Below, in pieces: positions 1 to 8,155 of a stretch of DNA of 64,000 bases. The notes under the pieces were generated by a model that was not told the DNA's origin, made no database searches, and worked only from the letters and a program-made list of their open reading frames with translations. Made by a program: the position numbers and the translations under genes. Each line of letters begins with the position of its first letter. The first letter of the stretch is position 1. Source of the DNA: CAVYBY01 sp963766935 (GTDB taxonomy: Bacteria; Actinomycetota; UBA4738; HRBIN12); NCBI GenBank assembly GCA_963766935.1, contig CAVYBY010000008.1, positions 313,466-377,465 of the forward strand. The letters are read 5' to 3'.

Positions 1-140
1 AGACCCAGGCCGCCGTCGTCGACCGCCGTCCGGACCTTGATCGAGGGCAGCCGGGGGCCCAGGCTGCCCATCAGCCCGCCGTGGATCGCGAACGCCACTC
101 CGATCCCGACGCGGGCCCGTCCCGCGAGCGGCGTGGTCAC
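1..140 (-). CDS. MFS transporter, N-terminal part (runs off left edge)
   Basis: Reading leftward from a GTG at 140 gives about 46 residues before the window ends. They include a first membrane helix followed by HGGLMGSLGPRLPSIK, the loop pattern of MFS carriers of the type with (F/A)xxHGxxxGSWxPRLPxIK. The start overlaps the stop of the upstream 51-codon fragment as GTGA, so it appears translationally coupled to it. Substrate cannot be told. Only the first helix is visible, so the family call rests on that one motif. Confidence 0.6.
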   Translation of the reverse strand, partial: MTTPLAGRARVGIGVAFAIHGGLMGSLGPRLPSIKVRTAVDDGGLG

Positions 141-292
141 ACCGAGCGGTCCTCGCCCACGGCGGCGGCGGAGTCCAGCGCGACGACGAGACCGGCCCCT
201 CCGCCCCCGACGGCGATGCCACGACCCGTCGGCCGGCCCCGCCGATCCTCGATCTGCGACGGGTCGAGCCGCGCACCCTTGCGGAATCGCAT
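137..292 (-). pseudogene. Truncated duplicate of the zinc-metallopeptidase (ypfJ) N-terminus
   Basis: A 51-codon frame whose first 37 residues are nearly identical to the N-terminus of the complete peptidase gene at 1185-2066 (MRFRKGARLDPSQI, then a Gly-rich stretch and the start of the membrane helix). Similarity then stops and the frame ends at a TGA that overlaps the GTG of the MFS gene. The peptidase domain and zinc motif are absent. The similarity is also clear at DNA level, so this looks like a relic of a tandem duplication. It could still be translated as a leader for the MFS gene. Confidence 0.7.
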
Positions 293-303
293 GACTCATT
301 ATC

Positions 304-325
304 AGGGAGCCGCGAGGGGCTCCCT
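304..325. terminator. Short inverted repeat, possible terminator
   Basis: AGGGAGCC and GGCTCCCT form an 8-bp stem with a 6-base loop. Three bases (TTC) follow on the plus strand, so the U-tract is poor. It lies between the decayed peptidase copy and the acidic-protein gene. Function is inferred from shape only. Confidence 0.3.
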
Positions 326-431
326 TTCACCGGACCGGCTCACCGACTTCTACGCGAGGGCCTCGCGTACGCTCAGGAGATGGGGAACGATCGCGACGCG
401 CGAAGCCCGTCCATCGACTGAAGGAGGCAAG

Positions 432-782
432 ATGGAAAAGGACGATCCGTGGGACGAGAACGACGGCGAGGAGCTCGAAGCCGAGATCATGAGGGCCGAC
501 CACCCGTTCGGAGCGGACCTGCACGGCACGACGCCGGCGGAGGCACTCGAGGGTGAAGGACTCGAGGAGGCCCTGGCCGAGGAGCGGCCCTCCGGACGGA
601 CGATCGACGAGGCGCTCGAGGTCGTCGACGACGGGGTTCCCGACCTCGAGGACGAACTGGTCGCCGAGGGGCACCGCGTGATGGACGACTTCCCGTCCCC
701 CGAAGAGGCGGCACTGACGGTCCGCGACGAGGCTCCGGGCGCGACCGACCACGAGGACCCCCACCCCGTCGACGAGGCGTAA
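432..782 (+). CDS. Small acidic protein, DUF5709-like
   Basis: 116 residues, strongly acidic, no membrane helix or signal peptide. The ATG at 432 is chosen over longer upstream frames because AAGGAGG lies four bases before it (421-427) and the sequence upstream is not protein-like. Segments such as GTTPAEALEGEGLEEALAEE and the late SPEEAALTV resemble the actinobacterial DUF5709 family, whose function is unknown. It is a monocistron as far as can be seen. The family assignment is from recall of the pattern and is moderate. Confidence 0.6.
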   Translation: MEKDDPWDENDGEELEAEIMRADHPFGADLHGTTPAEALEGEGLEEALAEERPSGRTIDEALEVVDDGVPDLEDELVAEGHRVMDDFPSPEEAALTVRDEAPGATDHEDPHPVDEA

Positions 783-962
783 CGCGTTCGGATCCGGTGA
801 GCGGCAACGCCGGATCTCGGCGACCGCCGCCGTGTACCCGCGAATGTCGGCGATTAGGAACGCATGGACGTCGGCGTCTTCGCCAGCGTCCATCTGAGTG
901 TGACGATCACCCCGCGGTTCGGCGGAGCAGGAGGTCCGAACCCTGCCAGTCCTTCGTCGGCC

Positions 963-1151
963 CGCTTCTACGCGGCCGCAGGCGCGGAGGCCGCGGGGTT
1001 CCGGGCGTGCCGCAAGTGTCGTCCCGAGACCAGCCCCGACTCGCCCGACTGGGACGTCCGGGCCGACCTCGTGGGTCGCGGCCTGCGCTTGATCGCCGAT
1101 GGAGTGGTCGACCGCGACGGGATCGGCGGGCTCGCGAACCGCCTCGCGGTG
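963..1151 (+). pseudogene. Remnant of an Ada/AlkA-type DNA methylphosphotriester repair protein
   Basis: In one forward frame this stretch encodes FRACRKCRPE, then DWDVRADLVGRGLRLIADG and a GGLANRLAV segment. This is the zinc-binding CxxC part and the start of the AraC-like helix-turn-helix of Ada/AlkA N-terminal domains. The upstream part with the methyl-accepting cysteine and everything after the first HTH helix are missing or out of frame (a one-base shift near 1150 would extend the match slightly). It fills most of the 400-base gap 783-1184, which otherwise holds nothing recognisable. I call it a gene relic. Confidence 0.65.
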
Positions 1152-1184
1152 GTGAGCCGGCACCGCGCTCCGCCCATCGAAGCG

Positions 1185-2066
1185 TCAGACGGAGCCGCTG
1201 AACGTGTCGCACTTCCTCGGGTTGCCAGTTTGGTAGCCGGTGTCGAACCACTGCTGGCGTTCCGCGGCCGATCCGTGGGTCCACGTCTCCGGGTTCACGC
1301 GACCCTGGAACTCCTTCTGGATGCGGTCGTCCCCGACGGCGGCCGCAGCATCCAACGCGTCGGCGATGTCGGTGTCCGTGATCTGCGCGAGATAGCCGGT
1401 GTCGACGCCGTGGGCGGCCCAGACGCCGGCGTAGCAGTCGGCTTGCAACTCGATTCGAACGGACGCGCTCTGTGGACCCTCGCTGCCACCACCGGCGCGG
1501 TCGAGCGTCCCGAGGAGGTCCTGCACGTGATGGCCGTACTCGTGGGCGAGCACGTAGCCCTGCGCGAGCGGGCCACCGCGAGCGCCGAATTGATCCTTGA
1601 GCTGCTGGAAGAAGCCGAGGTCGATGTAGACCTGCGCGTCACCCGGGCAGTAGAAGGGTCCGACCTCCGTCGTCGCGCGACCGCACGCCGAGGAGGTCTC
1701 CTGGACGAAGAACACGGTCGGCGCCTCGCGGTACCCGTCGATCCGCCCCCGCCAGTACTCCTGGATGCTGTTCACGAACGCGACGATCCGGCAGTCCTCG
1801 CTCCCCTGTGCATCCGCCCCGGTTTGGCAGTGGCTCAAGTCCGGCGGCGTCGAGTTGCTCCCCACCGTGACACCGGACAGATCGCGAAGTGCTTGTTCGA
1901 TCGAGGTCGAGGGCGAGTCGCTGTTCAACGCGTTCATGAGGATGAGAACCACTGCGATCACGAGACCGGCTCCACCGCCGCCAACGGCCAGCCCGCGCCC
2001 CGACGGCCGTCCCCGCCGATCCTGAATCTGCGACGGATCCAACCGCGCGCCCTTGCGAAATCTCAT
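1185..2066 (-). CDS. ypfJ: Neutral zinc metallopeptidase, membrane-anchored (YpfJ family)
   Basis: 293 residues. A basic N-terminus and Gly-rich stretch are followed by one membrane helix at about residues 33-46, so the catalytic domain is expected outside the membrane. The zinc site HEYGHHVQ (HExxH) and the downstream QADCYAGVWA segment identify the PF04228 peptidase family, whose physiological substrates are not known. The length is normal for the family. It lies 10 bases after the adenylate cyclase gene on the same strand and may share its transcript. A truncated duplicate of its N-terminus is at 137-292. Confidence 0.9.
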   Translation of the reverse strand: MRFRKGARLDPSQIQDRRGRPSGRGLAVGGGGAGLVIAVVLILMNALNSDSPSTSIEQALRDLSGVTVGSNSTPPDLSHCQTGADAQGSEDCRIVAFVNSIQEYWRGRIDGYREAPTVFFVQETSSACGRATTEVGPFYCPGDAQVYIDLGFFQQLKDQFGARGGPLAQGYVLAHEYGHHVQDLLGTLDRAGGGSEGPQSASVRIELQADCYAGVWAAHGVDTGYLAQITDTDIADALDAAAAVGDDRIQKEFQGRVNPETWTHGSAAERQQWFDTGYQTGNPRKCDTFSGSV

Positions 2067-2076
2067 TGACGCCTTT

Positions 2077-3435
2077 CTACCCAGATCGGGTCGCCGGCGA
2101 ACCGATAACCCGGTACAGGCGCCAGCGGCCGGGGACGCCCTTCAGGTCGTGGTCGCCGGCATCCTCGAACGCGAGGCCGGAGCCGGCGGTGAGGTCCTTG
2201 ACCGTCTGCGACACCAGCACTTCGGATGCCTGGGCGTTCGCGGCAACCCGCGCGCCGATCGAGACCGCCAGCCCGCCCACCTTGCCATCGATGACCTCGC
2301 ACTCGCCCGTGTGGATGCCGGCTCGGATCTCGATACCGAGCTCCCGGATACGCTTGGCGATGTCGAGAGCGCAGTGGATCGCACGCGCGGGGCCGTCGAA
2401 CGTGGCGTAGAAGCCGTCGCCGGCGGTATCGATCTCGATGCCGTTGAGGCGACGCAGCGAGTCGCGCACGATCCCGTGATGCCGCTCGAGAAGCTCCTTC
2501 CACGCTCGATCGCCCATCTCGGCGGACCGCTGCGTGGAACCGACGATGTCCGTGAACATCACAGTGGCCAAGACGGTGCCCAACGCGGCCGGCGGCCGCT
2601 CGGCGCCGACGAAGTCACGGATCTGTTCGGCCCACGCGGGGAACTCATCGGTACTCCAAGCGTCGCCCGGCATCTCCCGGACCTCAGCGGCGTGCATCTT
2701 GGACGCGATGTACTCGGCCTGCTCCACGCTGCCCTTTCGGTCCTTGTGCACGAGCAGCAGCGTGGGTGTGTGCACGACATCGAGGACGCTACGGACGTCG
2801 ATCTCGTACCAGATGTCCGCCATCTTGCGCGCCACATCGGGCGTGCACGAGCCGCGACTCATGATCGACGTGGACAACGCGGCCCCCGCAGGCAAGACGT
2901 TCCCCGCGACCTCCTGGTCTTCGAGGAACGCCCTCCCATAGGCGTCGGTTCCCCAAAGGTCGATGAACTCGAGCTCTGCTTCCCGGTCCTCGAGCGTCTG
3001 GCCCCAGGGGAAATCCTCGGCCCAGGCAAAGCGCGGCGTCGGCTCGAGCCAAACCATCGCTCGCGGAAGTCGCGGCCGCATCGCGGCGGCCAGGACGTTG
3101 ACCGCTCCGCTCGCGAAGACACCCAGGAGCACCGGTCTGCGGCTCCCGATCGTGTTGAGCACGGTGACGAAATCGGACACACGAGTCTCGAGCGTGGGGA
3201 GCTCGACGTTGCGACTCGACAGTCCGATGCCGCGCGGGTCGTGCGTGATCACCCTGGAGAACGACCGCAACTCGCGGAGCCAAGGCCCCCACGTCGGGTC
3301 CATCCACTCGAGGTCGATGTTGCCCGGCCAGTCGGACTGACAGGCAAGGTCGATAGGACCGTCGCCGTCCACGCGATAGCCGATGTAGACCCCGTCACTG
3401 GTGTGGGCGTAGCCGAACGTCGAGCTCTCCGTCAC
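2077..3435 (-). CDS. Alpha/beta-hydrolase-like domain fused to class III adenylate cyclase
   Basis: 452 residues starting at GTG. The N-terminal half looks like an alpha/beta hydrolase (DPRGIGLS loop, then LLGVFASGA). The C-terminal domain is a class III nucleotide cyclase with MFTDIVGST, TAGDGFYATFDGP and the downstream R/GIHTGE region, so it should make cAMP from ATP. At the nucleophile elbow the expected GxSxG serine is not where it should be: the motif reads G-V-F-A-S-G. The hydrolase part may therefore be a sensor rather than an enzyme. Such fusions are common in actinobacteria. Its start faces the ECF sigma gene across a 167-base divergent gap. Confidence 0.88.
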   Translation of the reverse strand: MTESSTFGYAHTSDGVYIGYRVDGDGPIDLACQSDWPGNIDLEWMDPTWGPWLRELRSFSRVITHDPRGIGLSSRNVELPTLETRVSDFVTVLNTIGSRRPVLLGVFASGAVNVLAAAMRPRLPRAMVWLEPTPRFAWAEDFPWGQTLEDREAELEFIDLWGTDAYGRAFLEDQEVAGNVLPAGAALSTSIMSRGSCTPDVARKMADIWYEIDVRSVLDVVHTPTLLLVHKDRKGSVEQAEYIASKMHAAEVREMPGDAWSTDEFPAWAEQIRDFVGAERPPAALGTVLATVMFTDIVGSTQRSAEMGDRAWKELLERHHGIVRDSLRRLNGIEIDTAGDGFYATFDGPARAIHCALDIAKRIRELGIEIRAGIHTGECEVIDGKVGGLAVSIGARVAANAQASEVLVSQTVKDLTAGSGLAFEDAGDHDLKGVPGRWRLYRVIGSPATRSG

Positions 3436-3547
3436 AGCCCGATCCTCACCCGCCAGTCACCCCGGGCACAACCCGCCTCGTTCGATAACGAGCTGGACGG
3501 GCGAGCCATCCACCTCTTCCTTTGGCGTCCCGAAGTCGACGGCAACC

Positions 3548-3573
3548 GTAACCTTCCACCGGTGCCGAGCGTC
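3548..3573 (+). promoter_or_regulatory. Putative ECF-type promoter of the sigma gene at 3603
   Basis: GTAACC at 3548-3553, a 16-base spacer and CGTC at 3570-3573 match the general layout of ECF sigma promoters (AAC motif, 16-17 bases, CGTC). It sits 30 bases before the sigma factor start, as expected if that sigma factor drives its own gene. Based on the motif only. Confidence 0.4.
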
Positions 3574-3602
3574 CTAGTTGGTGTACACGACATGAGCGAG
3601 AC

Positions 3603-4118
3603 GTGAGCGACGAGACCCGACGCGATGAACGCGAAGCCCGCAGCAGCCGGCTCGACGACCTGTACCGCAGGCACGCCGATGCCTCGGTCAGGCTCGCGTA
3701 CCTGCTCACGGGCGACCGCGAGCTCGCGGAAGACCTGATGCAGGAGGCGTTCGTGAAGGTGGCGCGGCATCTCGGACATCTGCGGAATCCCGACGGATTC
3801 GAGGCGTACCTGCGGCGCACCGTCGTCAACCTGGCCAACTCGCAGTTCCGCCGGCGGCGGCTCGAGCGCACCCATCTGGAGCGGGAACGATCCCTCGCCC
3901 GTCCCAATCAGGCGGCCGACGAGCGGGTGGAAGATCGCGACTCCCTCCGAGGGGCGCTGATGGCCCTTCCGGTCCGCCAACGATCGGCGATCGCCCTGCG
4001 GTACTACCTCGACCTGCCCGAGGCCGAGATCGCCGACCTGCTCGGGTGCCGGGTGGGGGCGGTCAAGGCCCTGCTTCACCGCGGTCTCGACTCCCTTCGC
4101 GCGGGAGTCGCTCCATGA
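3603..4118 (+). CDS. ECF RNA polymerase sigma factor (SigE-like family)
   Basis: 171 residues with the usual two domains. Region 2 has LTGDRELAEDLMQEAFVKV. Region 4 ends in AEIADLLGCRVGAVKALLHRG, the helix that reads the -35 element. It should direct RNA polymerase to a small regulon. The GTG at 3603 is used; an ATG at 3592 leads to a stop after four codons. Its stop overlaps the ATG of the next gene (ATGA), a membrane protein that is probably its partner. No zinc-finger anti-sigma gene of the classical type is adjacent. Confidence 0.9.
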   Translation: MSDETRRDEREARSSRLDDLYRRHADASVRLAYLLTGDRELAEDLMQEAFVKVARHLGHLRNPDGFEAYLRRTVVNLANSQFRRRRLERTHLERERSLARPNQAADERVEDRDSLRGALMALPVRQRSAIALRYYLDLPEAEIADLLGCRVGAVKALLHRGLDSLRAGVAP

Positions 4119-4852
4119 CCGGGCCCCGCCACGACGGCGCCGACCTCGAGACCCGCGTCCGCCGGACGCTCGCGACGATGTGGGACGAGCTCCCGCATCA
4201 CTCGGCCCCTCCGGCGACGCTGGTGCGGCGAGCCAGGCGCGGAGCCGTCGGCGGCGCGCTCGTCGTGGGCCTCGTGGTCGTCCTCGTCGGGGCCGGCGTC
4301 GTGGTCGGCGCCAGCCGGCTCGACACCGGGACCCCCACCCTGCCGGCCGCCTCGATGAGCGAGCAGGCGATCATGTCCTCGCTGGAGGACCGTCCCGTTC
4401 GAACGCCGGCCGTCGGCGCGGGGTGCCCGACCTCGGTCGGCCGGACGATCCGTCCGGTGGGGGCGGGATTCACGGGCAGCACGATCGCCAGCGGCGAGAG
4501 CCCGGCGTGGTTCGCCGGGGACTTCGCCCAGCCCTTCACCCTGCGCCGCTCGAACCGGACCCCGGCGGGCTGGTACGACCTCAAGGCGATCTGGGTCGTC
4601 TCCTCCGACTATCACGGTCCGGTGCTGATCCGCGCCGCGCAACTCACGGGAGCAGGTGGCATCGGATTCTCGATCGCCGTCGGCGACGCGCCGACGCTGG
4701 AGGAGCTCCCACTCTCGACGGGCAACCGCCCGGACGGACTGTGGTACAGCCTGCCGACGTCCACGTTCATCCGCGGACCCGGCTGCTTCGCCTACCAGGT
4801 CGACGGGTCGAACTTCACCGAGACCATCGTGTTCGAGGCGCGGCTTCCCTAG
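4115..4852 (+). CDS. Single-pass membrane protein, probable partner of the ECF sigma factor
   Basis: 245 residues. A charged N-terminal 45 residues (cytoplasmic) are followed by one hydrophobic helix (ALVVGLVVVLVGAGVVVGA) and about 175 extracellular residues. The start overlaps the sigma stop by ATGA, the usual arrangement for sigma/anti-sigma pairs. I see no H-xxx-CxxC anti-sigma zinc motif, so the anti-sigma role comes from position and topology only. The outer domain has two or three cysteines and no family I recognise. Confidence 0.6.
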   Translation: MTGPRHDGADLETRVRRTLATMWDELPHHSAPPATLVRRARRGAVGGALVVGLVVVLVGAGVVVGASRLDTGTPTLPAASMSEQAIMSSLEDRPVRTPAVGAGCPTSVGRTIRPVGAGFTGSTIASGESPAWFAGDFAQPFTLRRSNRTPAGWYDLKAIWVVSSDYHGPVLIRAAQLTGAGGIGFSIAVGDAPTLEELPLSTGNRPDGLWYSLPTSTFIRGPGCFAYQVDGSNFTETIVFEARLP

Positions 4853-4914
4853 CGGCGATCCCGGGACGATCAGGTCCCGGCCCGGCGCGGGACGTGTCAG
4901 GATGCAACCCCACC

Positions 4915-6198
4915 ATGACGCGCGGCATCGAGCATCGTCGCATCCCGGCCGCCGCCCTCGTCGCCGGAGCGATACTGATTGCCGCAGCCTGCACGGGCGG
5001 TTCGGCTCCACCGGCCGGAACCACGACCCTTCCGGCGACGACCCCGGTCACGCCGACGCCGTCGACTCGGTCGACACCCACGCCGCACCCGAGCGCCTCG
5101 CCCACGCCGTTCGACCCGGCCGCGCTCCACCTGTCCTTGCGTCTGGTGGCCGGGCAGATCCCCGCCCCCGTGCTCGTCACGAACGCAGGCGACGGTACGG
5201 ACCGGCTCTTCGTGCTCGAAAAAGCCGGCCGCATCGACGTCCTCCAACCCGGCGCAACGAGACCGTCGACGTTCCTCGATCTCACGAGCCGGATCGCCTC
5301 CGACGGAGAGCAGGGCCTCCTCGGCCTCGCCTTCCACCCCGAGTTCGCCTCGAACGGTCGCTTCTACATCGACTACACGGACACGAACGGCGACACCGTC
5401 CTCGCCGAGTACCGCGTCTCGACCGGAGACTCCGAGCGCGCGGATCCGGCGTCGGAGCGGCAGGTTCTCGGGATCGACCAGCCGTACTCCGACCACAACG
5501 GGGGGAACCTCGCGTTCGGACCAGACGGATACCTCTGGATCTCGAGTGGCGACGGCGGCGGCGGCGGCGACCCGGAGGGCGCCGGGCAGAGGCTCGACAC
5601 CCTGCTCGGCAAGATCCTGCGGATCGACGTCGACACTCGGACCGACGGCCTCGCCTACGGCATCCCGCCCGACAACCCGTTCGTGGGCGTCGCCGGGGCG
5701 CGTCCCGAGATCTGGGCCTACGGCCTGCGGAACCCGTGGCGGTTCAGCTTCGACCGGACAACCGGCGACCTGTGGATCGGCGACGTCGGCCAGAACCACT
5801 ACGAGGAGATCGACCACGTCGCGGGCAACCGGGCCGGCTCGGACTTCGGGTGGAACGTGATGGAGGGCGACTCGTGCTACGAGCCTGCCTCGGGATGCGA
5901 CCCCGCCGGGCTCACGCTCCCGGTGGCCGTCTACAACCACAGCCAGGGATGCGCGGTGGTCGGCGGCTTCGTCTACCGCGGGAAGCGGTGGCCGGCGCTC
6001 CTCGGCGCGTACCTGTACACCGACTATTGCTCCGGAACGATCTGGGGCTTGGACGCCTCCGACCCCAACGCATCCGCGGCCGTCCTGCTGCAAACCGGCC
6101 GGACGCTCAGCTCGTTCGGCGAGAGCGAATCCGGAGAGCTCTTCGCCACGGGGATTGCTGGGGACAAGGTGCTCCGGCTCGTCGGCGCGGCCGCATGA
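4915..6198 (+). CDS. PQQ-dependent sugar dehydrogenase, lipoprotein
   Basis: 427 residues. An export signal ends in a lipobox (LIAAAC), then comes a Thr/Pro-rich linker to about residue 65. The six-bladed beta-propeller of the soluble glucose/aldose sugar dehydrogenase family (PF07995) follows: DRLFVLEKAGRI, GLLGLAFHPEF, the YSDHNGGNLAFGPDGYLWISSGDG block with the expected catalytic histidine, the LRNPWRFSFD motif and DVGQNHYEEID. It would oxidise aldoses outside the membrane using PQQ. No PQQ synthesis genes are in the window. Its last codons overlap a relic ORF start (ATGA at 6195). Confidence 0.9.
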   Translation: MTRGIEHRRIPAAALVAGAILIAAACTGGSAPPAGTTTLPATTPVTPTPSTRSTPTPHPSASPTPFDPAALHLSLRLVAGQIPAPVLVTNAGDGTDRLFVLEKAGRIDVLQPGATRPSTFLDLTSRIASDGEQGLLGLAFHPEFASNGRFYIDYTDTNGDTVLAEYRVSTGDSERADPASERQVLGIDQPYSDHNGGNLAFGPDGYLWISSGDGGGGGDPEGAGQRLDTLLGKILRIDVDTRTDGLAYGIPPDNPFVGVAGARPEIWAYGLRNPWRFSFDRTTGDLWIGDVGQNHYEEIDHVAGNRAGSDFGWNVMEGDSCYEPASGCDPAGLTLPVAVYNHSQGCAVVGGFVYRGKRWPALLGAYLYTDYCSGTIWGLDASDPNASAAVLLQTGRTLSSFGESESGELFATGIAGDKVLRLVGAAA

Positions 6199-6257
6199 TC
6201 GCGGACGGGGTGTTCGCCATCGCCGCGACCCTCCTCATCCTGAACGTCGACACCCAG
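6195..6257 (+). pseudogene. Short remnant resembling TMEM175/DUF1211 channel N-terminus
   Basis: Directly overlapping the previous stop (ATGA), the frame begins MIADGVFAIAATLLILNV. This matches the first helix of DUF1211/TMEM175 potassium channels, where (F)SDGVFAIAxTLL is the family signature. Similarity ends after about 20 residues and the frame then runs into the hydrolase gene on the other strand. Either a relic of a lost gene or a chance match; the motif is specific enough to favour a relic. Confidence 0.45.
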
Positions 6258-6273
6258 ATCGGGATCGGAGCGC

Positions 6274-6839
6274 TCAGCCGGTGCGATCGAGGAAGGCGAG
6301 CGTGCGCTCGACGACGAGGTCGGTCGACGCCCTGTCGTACTCGCTCCACGAGCTGTCCGTGAACAGGTGCGCAGAGCCCGGGTAGAGAAAAAGCTCCCCC
6401 CGGTCTCGGCCACGAGCTGTTGCCCGCCCTCCAGGTTGAACCACGGGTCGTTCTCGCTGACGTGCACCTGGAGCCCGGCGCCGGCGGGCCAGGGAACCTC
6501 GAACTCCCCCGGTGGGTTGTCCCCGCCGTGGTACAGCAGCGCGCCGAGCGCACCGGGGCGCGTCTGCACGAGCCGCTGCCCGTACACGGTGCCCAGCGAG
6601 AATCCAGCGACGACGACCTCGGCCGGAAGATCGGCAATCGCCGCCTCGCTCCGCGCGATCATCGGCTCCCAGCCGATCGACTCTTCGTGCGCGACGCCCT
6701 CCTCGATGTTGTCGAACGTGCGGCCCTCGAACAGATCGCCGACCGTCACGTTGTGGCCGCCCTCGCGGATTCGCTCCGCGAACGCCTTCACGCCCTCAGT
6801 CACTCCCAACGCGTGGTGGAACAGAATCACGTTGGTCAT
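6274..6839 (-). CDS. Dienelactone hydrolase family protein (one frameshift)
   Basis: About 188 residues once corrected. The ATG at 6839 has GGGAG upstream. The first frame gives MTNVILFHHALG, the nucleophile elbow GFSLG and the acid region NDPWF. The last part (LFLYPGSAHLFTD with the catalytic histidine, ending LAFLDRTG) is in another frame. A run of six C at 6396-6401 has one base fewer than needed; restoring it joins both halves and makes the length a multiple of three. The gene is either wrong in the consensus or recently broken. It acts as an alpha/beta hydrolase on unknown esters or lactones. Confidence 0.8.
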
Positions 6840-7078
6840 TTCGACACTCCCTCGCACGTCGTTGTCGCCGCCAGTCTCGCAGCCGGTTCCGACAAGGAAG
6901 TCCTACCCAGGCTTCCCCCCTCCTCACTCGCCACAGCCACCGGTGGAAGCAGACACCTTTAGTACAGGGCGGTGTTATCTCTCTTCAGGCTCCCTCGGGT
7001 CTCCCCTGGTCAAATGAGAACGCCATTCAACGCGAACGCCGAAGATCAGCACCAATGACCACCCGATCCCGAAGGCGC

Positions 7079-7216
7079 TTACCCGAGAAACACAACCTTC
7101 GCGGAAGCGCCAAGTCCCAGCGTGGCAACCGGGTACGCGAACCACGTCCAGATCACCAGGTTGATCAAACCGCTCAGGCGGAACCGCCACGGGGTGGCTC
7201 GCCTGCCAATCCGCAT
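7079..7216 (-). CDS. Small hypothetical membrane protein (45 aa)
   Basis: An ATG-to-TAA frame of 45 codons with a basic start and one hydrophobic stretch (SGLINLVIWTWFAYPVATLGLG). It is the only protein-like frame in the 435-base stretch between the hydrolase and tRNA-Ile. No clear ribosome binding site is visible and I know no family for it. It may be a fragment of a larger membrane protein. The rest of that stretch (6840-7078, 7217-7274) shows nothing recognisable. Confidence 0.3.
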   Translation of the reverse strand: MRIGRRATPWRFRLSGLINLVIWTWFAYPVATLGLGASAKVVFLG

Positions 7217-7274
7217 GACCCATGCCCTAGGATTCGCGCTCGGACATGCGACCCTGAGCGGCTCGTCCTTGTTG

Positions 7275-7349
7275 TGGGCCTGGGTGGACTTGAACCACCG
7301 ACCTCTTCCTTATCAGGGAAGCGCTCTAACCGAGCTGAGCTACAGGCCC
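7275..7349 (-). tRNA. ileT: tRNA-Ile (anticodon GAU)
   Basis: The minus strand folds into a full cloverleaf. The acceptor stem is GGGCCTG/CAGGCCC with discriminator A, the D arm reads GCTCAGCTCGGTTAGAGC, the anticodon stem CTTCC/GGAAG encloses loop CTGATAA (anticodon GAT), and the T arm has GGTTCAAGTCC. CCA is not encoded. It follows the DUF3566 gene by 49 bases, matching the conserved actinobacterial order gyrA-DUF3566-tRNA-Ile. No tRNA-Ala follows in this window. Confidence 0.97.
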
Positions 7350-7398
7350 CATGCGCGGCAGGGTAGCGACAGGCCTTGGGCCCGTCAAAGGGTCGGCG

Positions 7399-8094
7399 TC
7401 AGTTGCGGTCGCGCTGCGCGAGGGTGATCTCGACGCCGCCGACGACGTCGGAGATCAGGTTGTAGATGAACGCGACCAGCACGTTGATGAACGACCACAC
7501 GACCGTCGCGATACAGCCCGCGACGAACAGCCACGTGAACAGCACCCCGCCGTGGATTACGTACGGCTGCGCGCCGCGCGTCGAGATCTCGCCCGACGCG
7601 AACAGCTCACCCAGGATCCGCTCGAGTGAGTCGATGGCACCGGCCGCGGTCAGCACCACGTAGATGATCGCGAGCGCCAGGTACACGATCAGCATCACGC
7701 AGAAATAGAAGATCAAGGAGAACTTCAGCACCGACAGCGGCGAGATCTGCCGGATCATGACCCGCGTCCGCCGCGAGCTCCAGCGGCGCGGCGCACCGCC
7801 CGTGCCGCGATCCGTCGGCTTCCGAGCCGCTCTGCCTCCCTCGACCGCTTCACCTCGCCTGCGCGACGCGCGCCTCGGCGTCGGGAGCGCCACATCCAGG
7901 ACTGGGTCGGAGGCGACCGGGATACCGGCAGACGACGCCCGCTGCTCGACCTGCGGAGCCGGCGGCGGCGCCGTCACCGGTTCGGTCCCCGGCGACGACG
8001 CCGGCGTGTTCGAAGGCGCGCGGCGTGGTTCGGACGCCCGCCGTTTGGGCGGCGGATCGTTGCGTCCCTGCGGGTCTCGTGTGGTCTGGGCCAT
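7399..8094 (-). CDS. DUF3566 transmembrane protein
   Basis: 231 residues. The first 115 are a disordered Pro/Ala/Arg-rich cytoplasmic tail. Then comes a two-helix membrane domain: ISPLSVLKFSLIFYFCVML opens it, and a second helix (LFTWLFVAGCIATVVWSFINVL) is followed by FIYNLISDVVGGVEITL. This is the DUF3566 signature, found next to gyrA and tRNA-Ile in actinobacteria; its function is unknown. The start is the ATG at 8094, with AGGGG upstream. Length and topology are normal. Confidence 0.92.
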   Translation of the reverse strand: MAQTTRDPQGRNDPPPKRRASEPRRAPSNTPASSPGTEPVTAPPPAPQVEQRASSAGIPVASDPVLDVALPTPRRASRRRGEAVEGGRAARKPTDRGTGGAPRRWSSRRTRVMIRQISPLSVLKFSLIFYFCVMLIVYLALAIIYVVLTAAGAIDSLERILGELFASGEISTRGAQPYVIHGGVLFTWLFVAGCIATVVWSFINVLVAFIYNLISDVVGGVEITLAQRDRN

Positions 8095-8155
8095 ATGAGC
8101 CCCTAAGCCTACGCTGTCGAACTGCCGTTTACCCGGAGCGAACATCCGGACGCAA

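Noticed and set aside
3592..3606. Tiny frame ATG AGC GAG ACG TGA overlapping the sigma factor start
   Set aside because: Four codons only, similar to the real N-terminus by chance; GTG 3603 explains the gene.
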